A DNA stretch of 40,598 nt, taken from the NCBI GenBank assembly GCA_964354375.1, contig CAYGZQ010000037.1, forward strand, positions 1 to 40,598. The letters run 5' to 3'. This stretch comes from CAYGZQ01 sp964354375 [NCBI: uncultured Planctomycetota bacterium] (GTDB taxonomy: Bacteria; JAJVIF01; JAPKYR01). Positions 15,901 through 23,927 of this stretch are shown here, piece by piece. How positions within the stretch are numbered: position 1 is the first letter of the stretch; every line of letters starts with the position of its first letter. The notes under the pieces were generated by a model that was not told where the DNA came from, did not search any database, and saw only the letters and a list, made by a program, of their open reading frames with translations. A program made the translations under genes and the position numbers.

Positions 15901-16396
15901 CTGCCCTGCGTATAAGACTACTGTCAATCCTGCATCAGAACCCACCGGATTCTCTTTCGCCTGGAGCCACATGTATCTGGCAACAGATGCCGGAGTCGAG
16001 GTGTATTCCGTGAGTGACCCCTTCAATCCGGTTTTGCAGGGGACGTACACGCCGAGCTTCCAGATCGCGGAGTGCGTAGTGCAGTACTCCCGATTGTGCA
16101 TAGCGGGAGAGGCCGCGCTGGAGATCGCGGATCTGAGCGACCCTGCATCGCCTGTTTTCGCGGGCTTCACCGCAGCCCCTGATCTCGCCATGATAACGTC
16201 GGAAGAGCAGTTTGCCTACGCATGCTCGGTTGACGGACAGCCCTGCTCATACTGGATATGGCCGCCCGACAGCCCTGCTCTTCTCGGCCCGGTGTGTGAT
16301 TCGTGCAACTACGGTTGCATGGATTTGCTGGCGTACGAGGGCTACCTCTACGAGGCAGGCTCAGTTTCGGGGCTTCATATCTTTGATCTCTACTGA
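12956..16396 (+). CDS. Lipoprotein P2: shared N-terminal module, PPC-like domain, 14 LVIVD-type repeats
   Basis: A secreted lipoprotein of 1146 residues. The signal peptide ends at the lipobox VTGC (Cys22). Residues about 45-280 are the shared module: TAEVLPLR, LTHPFATKPQLSGFDVKG, LENADGYTRWWNPTEF and YGYAIDCAW. A beta-sandwich with NVHDWQGQM follows to about 400. Residues about 411-540 look like a bacterial pre-peptidase C-terminal (PPC) domain (DERDFYCFEIPLGY; LMPGKCYFKVETG). From about 545 to the end I count 14 repeats of 40-48 residues with the LVIVD pattern (for example LAYVIPKGAGLQIFDVSTPE), fitting two seven-bladed propellers. The protein ends on the last strand (GLHIFDLY), as closed propellers do. 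It is likely displayed on the cell surface; no enzyme motif is visible. Confidence 0.87.
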   Translation: MRRIHLVLHAAIFLAIAVVTGCNSAPVVPDTQTPESAAPKCTAAGATHHCLGYSLLALDTESRTAEVLPLRSGEWHLNVTGILNVTMGVSATMVPGESDPAHGLFVLDITLTHPFATKPQLSGFDVKGVLVTPGTLQVGNLVFADIGETRLENADGYTRWWNPTEFTSKGMFGWVDGVLATATKDELTATVNPYKLFTDILYPTSSLAAVCYEPLDNPKGRAVFTAGESNTRRYSIRFPMSPGPKIVYGYAIDCAWKAPSPNPPVEIPDDFPIEANQPEAYRVAIQATANTLYYDADAVGGGVGGGVLRLQINVHDWQGQMSGDIPAEVALVRIYAPGLMTGGVSAVLQAADADKAIYTADLTGIAKPSQAGETLVICRVQSSDGSTYKQTSAPAPTDPLSAFNVLTLDIPDPECVTDTNNDFPEAVEIGIGEAVADQLCVPDDERDFYCFEIPLGYEISGEIRLYCDASPTQWRLYDESQVMKAMGDVTDGLAVVKLGGYGLMPGKCYFKVETGNTNQVVPFLVELDAEFANVTPANPVEVTPSTLYVNPKNVWIDGNYAYMSGQGIWVYDISDPSNPVQIVSDLSVLYVDTACFHYPYLYYTKFVTMTESQINMFDFSDPTSPVLHEDVIHIMERLASICMNSTHLFVGTYTSPTSNVMIYDCAADPFSPVGINQFPVDYNPLAMTLLDPEGPETRLVLSTLDELLSFDVEDPTNITPCGSFAIMGGAVRDLAGWGDYVYVGYDDTGGGDGWIFVLEQTDVPALEWRASLDLPTGCFASHLAVNWPYVYVGDGLAGLTICDVTDPVSPQYVSSTPLVSYGDRLDVRDDLAYVIPKGAGLQIFDVSTPETPSELTRLPVLNRPMSVAAAGDYLLAAENTEMHWVIKTIDISDPLDARLVGEHFLNSAPWGLDLDDNLLAVRCSGNTWSLFDATDPVNLQEGASNATANPIREIAVHKDAVYISAGAPGTPEVLVYDATDFTCPAYKTTVNPASEPTGFSFAWSHMYLATDAGVEVYSVSDPFNPVLQGTYTPSFQIAECVVQYSRLCIAGEAALEIADLSDPASPVFAGFTAAPDLAMITSEEQFAYACSVDGQPCSYWIWPPDSPALLGPVCDSCNYGCMDLLAYEGYLYEAGSVSGLHIFDLY

Positions 16397-16418
16397 TCGC
16401 CTCGGGAATCCGATATCA

Positions 16419-16685
16419 ATGTACTACTGCGCCTACAAGGGACGCACGATCGACATTCTTAAGTGCTCGCAATGCCGAGCGTATTCGATCGAGCTGACGC
16501 TGTCGTCTAGTCAGACGTCTTCCGGTCAATGGGCTGACTATGACTACCTTTGCAACAAGTGCTCTGCAAAAGGGTCTGTGAAAATATCGTCCAGGGTCAC
16601 GCTGGAAGGCTTCGAGACCTGGGGGGAGCTTCAGGAGAGGATCGACGAGCTGAAGGTCGCGATGACGGTGTCTGGCTTGGAGTGA
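16419..16685 (+). CDS. Small zinc-ribbon protein
   Basis: A protein of 88 residues starting MYYCAYKGRT. It has two CxxC knuckles, CSQC near residue 17 and CNKC near 47, spaced as in a zinc ribbon, followed by a beta strand and a helix (GELQERIDELKVAM). It has no signal peptide and is probably a cytoplasmic, possibly nucleic-acid-binding or protein-binding, zinc-ribbon protein. It starts 23 bases after the P2 stop codon with a weak ribosome site, so it may depend on read-through from P2. No named family recognised. Confidence 0.6.
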   Translation: MYYCAYKGRTIDILKCSQCRAYSIELTLSSSQTSSGQWADYDYLCNKCSAKGSVKISSRVTLEGFETWGELQERIDELKVAMTVSGLE

Positions 16686-16708
16686 GCTCCGGGGACTGGC
16701 AACCGGTT

Positions 16709-16728
16709 TTGTCCGCCACGGCGGACAA
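16709..16728. repeat. Perfect palindrome in the gap before the AmaP-like gene
   Basis: TTGTCCGCC and GGCGGACAA separated by AC, so 9-base arms with a 2-base centre. A GGGGAC at 16691 and GTCCCC near 16741 form an outer arm. It could be an operator, a dispersed repeat or a weak terminator; no T run follows. Confidence 0.6.
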
Positions 16729-16846
16729 TACTGTGCGCCTGTCCCCCCACGGTCGTTCCCAGCAGCGCGATTAACTCCCATTGATAAGCGCGGACGGTCG
16801 GGACACGACATTATGTTGTGCGGTCGCGGCACGACCGGAGACATCA

Positions 16847-17425
16847 ATGCGCACTCTACGGAATCATATAATTGATATATATACCGTAATAGGGATCATC
16901 TCGGCTCTGGTGGTCCTGCTTCTTCTTACAGGCTTCCTTGTGGGGATTCTGACCCCACGCGCGATAACCGTGTTCCTGGCGACGGCCTCAACGCATATCG
17001 CGGATTCGAAGGTTTCATGGTGGTTTGGAGTGCTGGGAGCCTGGGTCGCCGCAGGCTGGACGGTCCTCTTTCTCATCAGAACCCACTCCTACCCGCCTCT
17101 GCAGATAACGGAGGATGACGCCGGAGTGGTCGAGGTGACTACTCATGCGCTTTGCAGCCTGGCGCGTGCCGAGCTGAGAGAACAGGGGATCACGGGTCCG
17201 TGCAAGGCGGAATTCACGAAGAAGCTGGGATCGCCGATGCTTCATGTCTGGTGCGATCTCGACCAGGGGGCCGGCGATGAAGGCCCGGTGGCTCGTGGAA
17301 ACAGGCTGAAGAGCGAGATCGAAACCAGGCTGAGGGAAGATTTCAACCTGAGGGGCATACGGGTGGCCATAATCCATCAGCCTCGGCCGCGACCGTTCCG
17401 ACGCGATCCCATGCTTGCAGGATGA
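16847..17425 (+). CDS. AmaP-like alkaline shock membrane anchor protein
   Basis: A protein of 192 residues with two membrane segments at about residues 9-34 and 57-79. A cytoplasmic alpha/beta domain follows (LQITEDDAGVVEVTTHALCSLA ... LRGIRVAIIHQPRPRP). The length, the two N-terminal passages and the Asp23-like C-terminal domain fit the alkaline shock response membrane anchor AmaP, which tethers Asp23 to the membrane in Gram-positive bacteria. Similar proteins occur in other phyla. No Asp23 gene is adjacent. The ATG has CGGAG six bases upstream. The M42 peptidase follows after 140 bases. Confidence 0.55.
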   Translation: MRTLRNHIIDIYTVIGIISALVVLLLLTGFLVGILTPRAITVFLATASTHIADSKVSWWFGVLGAWVAAGWTVLFLIRTHSYPPLQITEDDAGVVEVTTHALCSLARAELREQGITGPCKAEFTKKLGSPMLHVWCDLDQGAGDEGPVARGNRLKSEIETRLREDFNLRGIRVAIIHQPRPRPFRRDPMLAG

Positions 17426-17452
17426 CGGTCTCATCGGCGCCGGTTCGAATGC

Positions 17453-17476
17453 CCCATGTCCTGTCGGGCTTTTTTC
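17453..17476 (+). terminator. Possible terminator after the AmaP-like gene
   Basis: A short GCCC/GGGC stem leads into six T residues at 17471-17476. The T run is good but the stem is only about four pairs. Confidence 0.35.
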
Positions 17477-17565
17477 ACCATCACTGCTGCTGGACGAACG
17501 ACCTCCAACAGGGTAAAGTATCATACTCATTCTAATAAACACTCGACTCAAGAAGGTTAAACGCG

Positions 17566-18597
17566 ATGAAGCTCTTGAAGAAACTCACTGAGTCCTTCGG
17601 ACCCTCAGGTTTCGAGGACGAGACAAGAAATATCGTAATTGAGGAGTTGAAGCCTCTGTGCAGCAAGGTATGGACCAACACCATGGGCAGCGTGGTCGGC
17701 TTCAAGGCAGGGACCGGCAAGAAAGACTCCCGCAAGAAAATCATGCTTGCAGCGCATATGGACGAGATCGGCTTTCTCGTGAGCCATGTGGACGAGAAAA
17801 CGGGTTTTGTCAGGATCTCGCCCGTGGGGGGATTCGATCCGAGGACAATGGTCGCCCAGAGGGTGATGGTTCTGGGAAAGGGACGGTACAGGCTGAACGG
17901 ACTTCTGAATGTCGCCGGGAAACCCATCCATGTTCAGACCCCCGAGGAACGCAAGAAGGAACTTGCCGTGACCGATTTCTACGTGGATCTCGGCCTGCCC
18001 GGAAAGGAAGCCGCGAAGAAGGTAGAGGTGGGCGATCCGGTCGCGTGGCGCAGGGACTTCACCGAGATGGGCGACTGCGTGAACTGCAAGTCGATGGACG
18101 ATCGTGTGGGCGTCTACGTGATGATTGAGGCCCTCCGTAAGACTAAGAAGAACACGCACGATATTTACGCCGTCGGGACGGTCCAGGAGGAGGTCGGGCT
18201 GAGGGGCGCGGAGACGAGCGCGTATGAGCTCGAGCCGGACGTGGCGATCGCGGTGGACATCACGCTCGCGATGGATACACCGGGCAGCGAGCCGCACGCC
18301 AAGGTCGCCGAGCTCGGCAAGGGCGTCACCGTCTCCATCATGAACAGCTCGGTCATCTCGGACAGGCAGCTCGTGAAAGAGCTCAGAGCCGTCGCCGACA
18401 AAAAGAAGATCACCTATCAGCTCGAGATACTCCCGCGCGGCGGGACCGATGCGGGCGCGATGCAGCGTGCCAAGTCGGGAGCGAGAGCGGTCACGCTGTC
18501 GATCCCGACCCGGTACGGGCATTCCGTTAACGAGACTGTGCACAAGCTGGATGTGCAGTCCGCGATCGATCTGCTGGCTGCTTACTTGAGCCAGTGA
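17566..18597 (+). CDS. M42 family metallo-aminopeptidase
   Basis: A cytoplasmic enzyme of 343 residues. The dinuclear metal site of the M42 family is complete: His64 and Asp66 in LAAHMDEIG, Asp179 in SMDDRVG, the catalytic Glu pair 208-209 in TVQEEVGLRGA, Asp231 in AVDIT, and His319 in TRYGHS. The M42 family includes glutamyl aminopeptidases and tetrahedral TET peptidases that trim peptides; some were earlier labelled endoglucanases. An AGAAGG precedes the ATG. The gene stands alone, with a hairpin (18618-18647) downstream. Confidence 0.93.
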   Translation: MKLLKKLTESFGPSGFEDETRNIVIEELKPLCSKVWTNTMGSVVGFKAGTGKKDSRKKIMLAAHMDEIGFLVSHVDEKTGFVRISPVGGFDPRTMVAQRVMVLGKGRYRLNGLLNVAGKPIHVQTPEERKKELAVTDFYVDLGLPGKEAAKKVEVGDPVAWRRDFTEMGDCVNCKSMDDRVGVYVMIEALRKTKKNTHDIYAVGTVQEEVGLRGAETSAYELEPDVAIAVDITLAMDTPGSEPHAKVAELGKGVTVSIMNSSVISDRQLVKELRAVADKKKITYQLEILPRGGTDAGAMQRAKSGARAVTLSIPTRYGHSVNETVHKLDVQSAIDLLAAYLSQ

Positions 18598-18617
18598 TCA
18601 GATCGGGGATCCGTACC

Positions 18618-18647
18618 GTCCACATGCTCGAAGACTCGCATGTGGAC
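18618..18647 (+). terminator. Hairpin after the M42 gene
   Basis: GTCCACATGC and GCATGTGGAC form a perfect 10-base stem with a 10-base loop, 20 bases past the stop codon. No T run follows, so it may act as a 3' stabiliser or a Rho-assisted site rather than an intrinsic terminator. Confidence 0.45.
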
Positions 18648-18728
18648 GCCACCATCGCGACGCGGGCGCTCTGCACGTAGGATAAGCCCGGCATTCGAAT
18701 TTCATAACATTATATGGTTCGATATTCC

Positions 18729-18757
18729 TTGCCAGGAGCGCTGGAATCCGGTATTCT
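18729..18757 (+). promoter_or_regulatory. Promoter of lipoprotein P3
   Basis: TTGCCA at 18729-18734, a 17-base spacer and TATTCT at 18752-18757. Transcription would start near 18764, about 25 bases before the P3 ATG. Confidence 0.65.
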
Positions 18758-18788
18758 TTATCCATAACCGCGATACTTGGAGGTCATC

Positions 18789-21407
18789 ATGCATCGGCTT
18801 GGCGTTCTCGCGCTCGCGACGGTAATCCTTGCGGGGCTCGGCTCGTGCTCATCGGGACATGATCCGTCCGCGCCGCCAGCGCTTTCCGAGCGGGCCTCGG
18901 CATCGCGACCCGAGAGGGTAAGCTGGGGCATATGGGATGTCACGATCGATCCCGCGACGAGCGAGGTCGAGATAGTGCCCCTGAGAGGCGCGAGTTTCCA
19001 GGCGAACGTCGTCAATTTCCTCCAGCCGCCGGGCGCGCCGATACACCTCCTCACCATCTCGATCGATCCGGGAGGCACCAATTTCCCGGCGGGGAAAGTC
19101 ACGTGCGACGTGACGCTCAAGCATCCGTTTCCCGGTACGCAATTCTGCGGGTTCGACGTGATGGGGATCATCCTTGATGACTGGCAGCCCTACCCGCTCT
19201 CAAGCGATCCCGCGATCCTGTCGAGTCGTACGGGTGCGACGCTCCTCACGAACGCCGATGGATGGACGCGATGGTGGAACCAGCCCGAATTCACGACCTA
19301 TGGAACGCTTCTCGGATATATCGAGGGGGCGAAGGCGAATCATAACTGGACGAGCACGCACACGCTGAACGCCTTCAAGTATTTCGCGGACAGCATCGGT
19401 CCAGAGGACCCATTCGAGCCCTCTTTGAGCAATCGGGGATTTTTCTCGTCGAGCGACCCCGGATTCAACAAGCGACGCTATGTGCTTCAGTTTTATGCGG
19501 CGGGTGGTGTCCAGTTTCATTTCAAGTACGCGATCAGCGCAAACTGGATCAAGCCGTACGACACAGCGGAGCCGCCGTACACTCCGCAGGACTGGCCGGT
19601 GGAAGCGAATATGCCCGAGGCGTACAAGATCGATCTCCTCGATAACGGCTCGACTGCGTATTATGAGAACGAATCGACGTACGGCGGCGATTTGAATTTG
19701 CTCCTCGAGGTCCGCGACTGGCAGTTCGACGGCGAGATGAGCAACGTGAAGACCGAGTTTCTCGGAATTACGATTGAGTCGCCGACCCTTTTCCCCGACC
19801 CCATCGAGCTCAACCTCGACGATGCGACGCCCTACGAAGACGATCCCACCAGGATTGTTGTCCCGGCATTTGTGCCAAGCGTCACGCCGACCGATGTCAA
19901 CGGTCAGTTGCTGATCGTGACGGTGAGATCCGCGCATGTCATGACCTACGAGCCGCAGATCGGCGGCATCAGCGGCTTTGATTATCCCGACGGACCGCTC
20001 GCGGCGTACAACATGTTCGAGGCCCCGATAGGAACACTCGGACCTCAGAATCTCGCGCCGGTTGCAGACGCGTCCGCTTCGTCACCCACATCGGGGGATT
20101 CGCCACTGGATGTCAACCTTGATCCGTCCCTGTCGTATGACTCCGACGGAACCATCGTGCTCTACGAATGGGATTTCGAGTCCGACGGGACTTACGACAC
20201 GAGCAGCGCGACTCCGGACGTTGTGCCCCACACGTTCCCTCAGGGGCAGTACACGGTGACCCTGCGCGTGACCGACAATGACGGCGGAACCGACACGGAC
20301 GAGCTTCTGATCCAGTCCGGCTGTTACTCGGCACCGGACTGGCTGACGTTCCGTCACGACAACAAGCGCACGGGTCGTTCGAGCGTGCCGGGTCCCCTGA
20401 CCGATCACCTGAAGTTCACATGGTACGTGCCCGGCTCGAGCGAACCGATAATGTCGGGAATAACGATCGACAGCAAAAGCCGCGCGCTGTTCAGGTGCAA
20501 CGACGGGTACATCTACTGCGTGGATTCATCGGGCACGCTCGCGTGGTCGTACCAGGTCGGGGGAACCTGGGACTACTGCACTCCGACTCTGGATCCGCAG
20601 GGCAATGTGTATGTGGGCAACACGATCGGCGAGCTGTATTGCTTCGATTCCGAGGGAGGTTTCCTGTGGAGCAAGGCATACAATCTGGGTTCGATCGGAG
20701 GCGGGATTTCGGTGCAGGCGGACGGGTCGATCGTGTTCACGACGCACGGGGGCTATCTCGTCAAGACTCTCCCGAACGGGGATGTCGACTGGACATTCCC
20801 GACGTGGTACATCATGCCGGACGGTCCGTCGATCGGTGATGACGGGACGATCTACATCGCGAACCACGGCGGGCAGGTGTACGCGGTCGATCAGAAAGGC
20901 GGGCAGGTCTGGATGACGCAGGTCGGGTCCAACGAGATGTCGTCGACGCCCGCGCTGGGTCCGAACGGCCTGTATATCGGGGACTGGGGCGGGAATGTCT
21001 ACGGCCTCGATTATGAAGGCGGAGTCAAGTGGACCAAGCACCTCTCGGGCGACTCGATTTCCAGCTTCGCGGCGGTCGATTGCGAAGGGAAAGTCTACAT
21101 CGGCTCGCGCGACGACCGTCTCTATTGCCTCGACCAGGAGACGGGCGAGGTCAAATGGTCGTACCTCACATGCGGTGACATCGGCACCATGAGCCCGGTC
21201 CTGGACGGCGCGGGCAGAGTGTATGTCGGCTCGTACTGCGGGCATTTCTATTGCTTCGAAGCGGACGACGGCGACCTCATCTGGGACAAGGACCTTGAGC
21301 TCGAGGGCCAGTACTCGATGTACTGCAAGTCGCCCGCGATAACGAACGACGGCACCGTCCTCGTCGGCTCCAACTACGGAATGCTGTTCGCATTTCAGGA
21401 TGAGTAG
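18789..21407 (+). CDS. Lipoprotein P3: shared N-terminal module, PKD domain, eight-bladed PQQ-type propeller
   Basis: A secreted lipoprotein of 872 residues. GGAGG at 18779-18783 sets the start at 18789, giving a signal peptide with lipobox LGSC (Cys20). Residues about 40-270 are the shared module: WGIWDVTID, KHPFPGTQFCGFDVMG, LLTNADGWTRWWNQPEF and YAISANW. A beta-sandwich with EVRDWQFDGEM follows. Residues about 421-510 are a PKD domain (SYDSDGTIVLYEWDFESDG; GQYTVTLRVTDNDGG). From about 515 the chain has PQQ-like blades, such as GNVYVGNTIGELYCFDSEGG. I count seven whole blades plus one split between the first strand (LKFTWYV) and the last, as in eight-bladed PQQ/BamB-type propellers. No cofactor or catalytic residues are evident. 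Confidence 0.88.
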   Translation: MHRLGVLALATVILAGLGSCSSGHDPSAPPALSERASASRPERVSWGIWDVTIDPATSEVEIVPLRGASFQANVVNFLQPPGAPIHLLTISIDPGGTNFPAGKVTCDVTLKHPFPGTQFCGFDVMGIILDDWQPYPLSSDPAILSSRTGATLLTNADGWTRWWNQPEFTTYGTLLGYIEGAKANHNWTSTHTLNAFKYFADSIGPEDPFEPSLSNRGFFSSSDPGFNKRRYVLQFYAAGGVQFHFKYAISANWIKPYDTAEPPYTPQDWPVEANMPEAYKIDLLDNGSTAYYENESTYGGDLNLLLEVRDWQFDGEMSNVKTEFLGITIESPTLFPDPIELNLDDATPYEDDPTRIVVPAFVPSVTPTDVNGQLLIVTVRSAHVMTYEPQIGGISGFDYPDGPLAAYNMFEAPIGTLGPQNLAPVADASASSPTSGDSPLDVNLDPSLSYDSDGTIVLYEWDFESDGTYDTSSATPDVVPHTFPQGQYTVTLRVTDNDGGTDTDELLIQSGCYSAPDWLTFRHDNKRTGRSSVPGPLTDHLKFTWYVPGSSEPIMSGITIDSKSRALFRCNDGYIYCVDSSGTLAWSYQVGGTWDYCTPTLDPQGNVYVGNTIGELYCFDSEGGFLWSKAYNLGSIGGGISVQADGSIVFTTHGGYLVKTLPNGDVDWTFPTWYIMPDGPSIGDDGTIYIANHGGQVYAVDQKGGQVWMTQVGSNEMSSTPALGPNGLYIGDWGGNVYGLDYEGGVKWTKHLSGDSISSFAAVDCEGKVYIGSRDDRLYCLDQETGEVKWSYLTCGDIGTMSPVLDGAGRVYVGSYCGHFYCFEADDGDLIWDKDLELEGQYSMYCKSPAITNDGTVLVGSNYGMLFAFQDE

Positions 21408-21470
21408 ACTGATCCGCGATGACAGGTAGACCCATTGCACCATGGCCGGGTGCCACCTGACAAGGCGGAT

Positions 21471-22052
21471 TCAGAATATCGCCGTGATCTGCACCCCGAC
21501 GCACCCGCCGTCCGGCTCGATGAGCGGCGAGAGGATCAGCCCGCGCGGACTGGAAAGCTCCAATTGCGCCGTGAAATATCCCAGTGCCGCCCCGGCGACC
21601 ACGTCGACCGCGCGGTGGCGGCCCAGTTCCACTCGCGACTCGGCAATGAGCGCGGCGCCAAGATACCACAGCGCCGCCTGTTTCGGATGCCAGGCGCTCT
21701 CAGCGGCAGCGACCGCGAATGCCGCCGAGGCATGACCGCTGGGGAAGCTCTTGTCGTCAGAGTCATCGGGACGATTCTCAGGTATCAGCGCTTTTAAGCC
21801 TTCCGAGAGGAAACCGCTGACCATGACGGCATCCAGCGTGCGCAGCGCATGATCTGTGCCCTGCTCCCCGTCGGTCAGCAACGGCAGAGCGACTCCAAGC
21901 GCCAGGTACAGAATATAGCCGTCTCCCGATGCAAACCCGGCTTCCTCTTCGCCGAGCAGGTCGGCCATCGCAGCCTGTGGCACGACCAAACCGCCCGTCA
22001 GTGCACACCAGACTGCTGTTGTAATGAGAAATGCGCGAAGGAATCTGAACAC
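21471..22052 (-). CDS. PAP2 superfamily phosphatase
   Basis: A membrane-associated protein of 193 residues with an N-terminal hydrophobic segment and a GTG start. All three PAP2 motifs are intact: K87-x6-R94-P95 (KALIPENRP), P104-S-G-H107 (SFPSGHAS), and S139-R-x5-H146-x3-D150 (SRVELGRHRAVD). His107 and His146 are the expected catalytic residues. Such enzymes remove phosphate from lipids such as undecaprenyl pyrophosphate or phosphatidic acid outside the cytoplasm. The C-terminal tail (GVQITAIF) is beta-like and ends in Phe, which may mean outer membrane contact. It converges with P3. Confidence 0.88.
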   Translation of the reverse strand: MFRFLRAFLITTAVWCALTGGLVVPQAAMADLLGEEEAGFASGDGYILYLALGVALPLLTDGEQGTDHALRTLDAVMVSGFLSEGLKALIPENRPDDSDDKSFPSGHASAAFAVAAAESAWHPKQAALWYLGAALIAESRVELGRHRAVDVVAGAALGYFTAQLELSSPRGLILSPLIEPDGGCVGVQITAIF

Positions 22053-22096
22053 CGGGGTTCACCTCGTCCGTTCCGTAGAGGATTGTACTGCTCGGA

Positions 22097-22102
22097 ATTA
22101 TA
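22097..22102 (-). promoter_or_regulatory. -10 TATAAT for the PAP2 gene
   Basis: A perfect TATAAT on the minus strand, 44 bases before the GTG start. The -35 region is not recognisable. Confidence 0.45.
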
Positions 22103-22197
22103 CTGAATACGGACCGGGGTCATCTCCTTAAAAGGCACCATCGGCGGGACGCGCGTCTGTTAAACAAGTGCAATTTCGCGCAAGGAGGGCATATCAG

Positions 22198-22339
22198 GGG
22201 TGGCACCCTCAGGCGAGTCCTCGAGCCTGGGGGTGCTGGACGAATTACTTGAACGCCTCATGATTAGAGGGATCAATAGATCGAACACCCCCAGGCAGAA
22301 AGCCTGCTCACGCAGTCTTTCCGCCTGAGGGTGCCACCC
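22198..22339. repeat. 142-bp nested inverted-repeat element (MITE-like)
   Basis: Perfect 18-base terminal arms (22198-22215 and 22322-22339, GGGTGGCACCCTCAGGCG and its complement) enclose a second perfect 11-base pair (GCCTGGGGGTG at 22225-22235 with 22286-22296). There is no coding potential inside. No clear target-site duplication is visible at the ends. It fills most of the 333-base gap between the PAP2 and PQQ-lipoprotein genes. Confidence 0.75.
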
Positions 22340-22385
22340 AATTCGGTATCGAAATAAGTCTCTCAACATCCTCGGGACGCGCAAG

Positions 22386-23813
22386 TTACGTCCCGGGTTC
22401 GAAGCCGATCAGGTGGAACTGCCCCTCGGACGTGCCCACGTTCTCGAACACGTACACGACAAGCCCGCCGTCCGGACACGGGTTGAAGTTCCACATCTTG
22501 AGCTCGGCGTCCCCGTCGAGCCCCATATCTTTCTCTTTTACGGTCCAGCGGACCGACCCGTCCGGATTGAGGAGCGAGAACCCCGCGGCGTACCCCATCA
22601 GAATGCTGTTGTCCTGGTAGATGATGACATGCGATTCTCCGGCGCCCAGGAATGACGGGAGGTCTATCGACCAGATATCCGTCCCGGCGGGATCGATGAG
22701 CGTGAGCTCCGACCGAGTGGGGCCCGACCGCCCCATCTGGTCGTAGACCACCGCGTAGCTGTTGCAGAGGAAATCCCCATCAAAGGTTATGCCTAAAGCT
22801 CGATTGACCCTGCCCTTGTTTCTGGACCAGATGATTTTCCCGGAGTCGACATTGATCGCCGTGAGCGCCGATCTCGTGCCGCAGAGGAGAACGCCGCTGT
22901 CCGACAGGCATGGCGAGCATGCGATCGCGTCGCCGGGGAAATCAATCTGCCATAGGCTGGTTCTGTCCGGAGCGACACGACCCACGTAGCAATCCTTGTC
23001 GGCCCACGCGGAGCTGTAGGTGATGTAGTCCCCGTCGGGGGTCATTATCGGCATGTCCCCGGGGTACGTCGCGTCGAAACCCAGGCGAGGCCTGGATTCC
23101 AGTAGCTTCCCGTCCTCGAGCGAGAAAATCGCGAAGTCCTCGTTTCTTGAAAGGGACGATTCGGTTTGGGTCTTTGTCGCGATGCCGATTCTGTTCCCCG
23201 GCAGGCGCCACGCGATCGTCAGGCCGTCGCATCGGAAGGTCTCCGTCCTCCAGCGGGTCTTGCCCTTGAGATCGATGCACTGGAGGTAACCCGAGTTGAT
23301 CAATGTCAGCTCAAGGTAGGTGAGGGGCTCATTCGGATCCAGGTCTTTCTGCTGCACTGAGGATGCCTTGGCGCCGGGCGTGTCGAAAAGCTCGATGCAC
23401 ACGACCGCGTCCTGAAGGACAATCATCGGCTCGGCTTCAGAGACGGTCGCATCCGGCGGCGGACTGAGAATGACGCTCCAGTCCTCAGTGAAATCCGGCT
23501 TAAGGCGCACGATGCGATCGTATCGCTTGTTGGTGTTGGACTGCGTGTACCAGACGCCGTTCCCGGTGTCCACGAACACGTTCCCGCCGAACCTGGGGTA
23601 GTGATGCCACTTCGCCACAGGTTTGGATTGGGGCGGCGTCTGAGCGACCTGGGCTCGATTCCACATGTCGACGCCGACCTGGTACCGCACCGGCGGGGTC
23701 GACATTTCGTCCTGAGAGAGCCGCCTGGAAACGAGGGGTCCTGACGGCGACCTGCACGAGATCAGAAGGACCACGACAACAGCGACACAGCCGGGCGTCA
23801 TGCGAATATTCAT
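22386..23813 (-). CDS. PQQ-like propeller lipoprotein
   Basis: A secreted protein of 475 residues with a signal peptide and lipobox LISC (Cys20). The chosen ATG at 23813 follows GGGTGAG; a GTG three codons upstream is also possible. It lacks the shared N-terminal module of P1-P6. The rest is a series of beta strands with the outline of a PQQ-like or outer-membrane-assembly-type propeller: blades end in pairs such as LTAINVDSGKIIWSRN, LQCIDLKGKTRWRTET, LTLIDPAGTDIWSIDL and FSLLNPDGSVRWTVK. The role is unknown; binding or scaffolding is likely. It lies in a minus-strand run of secreted proteins. Confidence 0.8.
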   Translation of the reverse strand: MNIRMTPGCVAVVVVLLISCRSPSGPLVSRRLSQDEMSTPPVRYQVGVDMWNRAQVAQTPPQSKPVAKWHHYPRFGGNVFVDTGNGVWYTQSNTNKRYDRIVRLKPDFTEDWSVILSPPPDATVSEAEPMIVLQDAVVCIELFDTPGAKASSVQQKDLDPNEPLTYLELTLINSGYLQCIDLKGKTRWRTETFRCDGLTIAWRLPGNRIGIATKTQTESSLSRNEDFAIFSLEDGKLLESRPRLGFDATYPGDMPIMTPDGDYITYSSAWADKDCYVGRVAPDRTSLWQIDFPGDAIACSPCLSDSGVLLCGTRSALTAINVDSGKIIWSRNKGRVNRALGITFDGDFLCNSYAVVYDQMGRSGPTRSELTLIDPAGTDIWSIDLPSFLGAGESHVIIYQDNSILMGYAAGFSLLNPDGSVRWTVKEKDMGLDGDAELKMWNFNPCPDGGLVVYVFENVGTSEGQFHLIGFEPGT

Positions 23814-23927
23814 ATCGCTCACCCGACCCTATTTTACACCGGTCAGGCCTTCTGGGATAGCCGCCAATGGAACACTCACAAACAAGAGAAGAATGCGTTC
23901 AAGGTCCCCTAGCGGAAACTTCGGAAC

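Noticed and set aside
16212-16418. Upstream extension of the small zinc-ribbon frame into P2
   Set aside because: The added residues overlap P2 and are out of character. The ATG at 16419 is adequate.
17605-18543. Minus-strand frame of about 310 codons opposite the M42 gene
   Set aside because: The M42 enzyme has a complete active site. The antisense product is His/Arg/Asp-rich with no fold.
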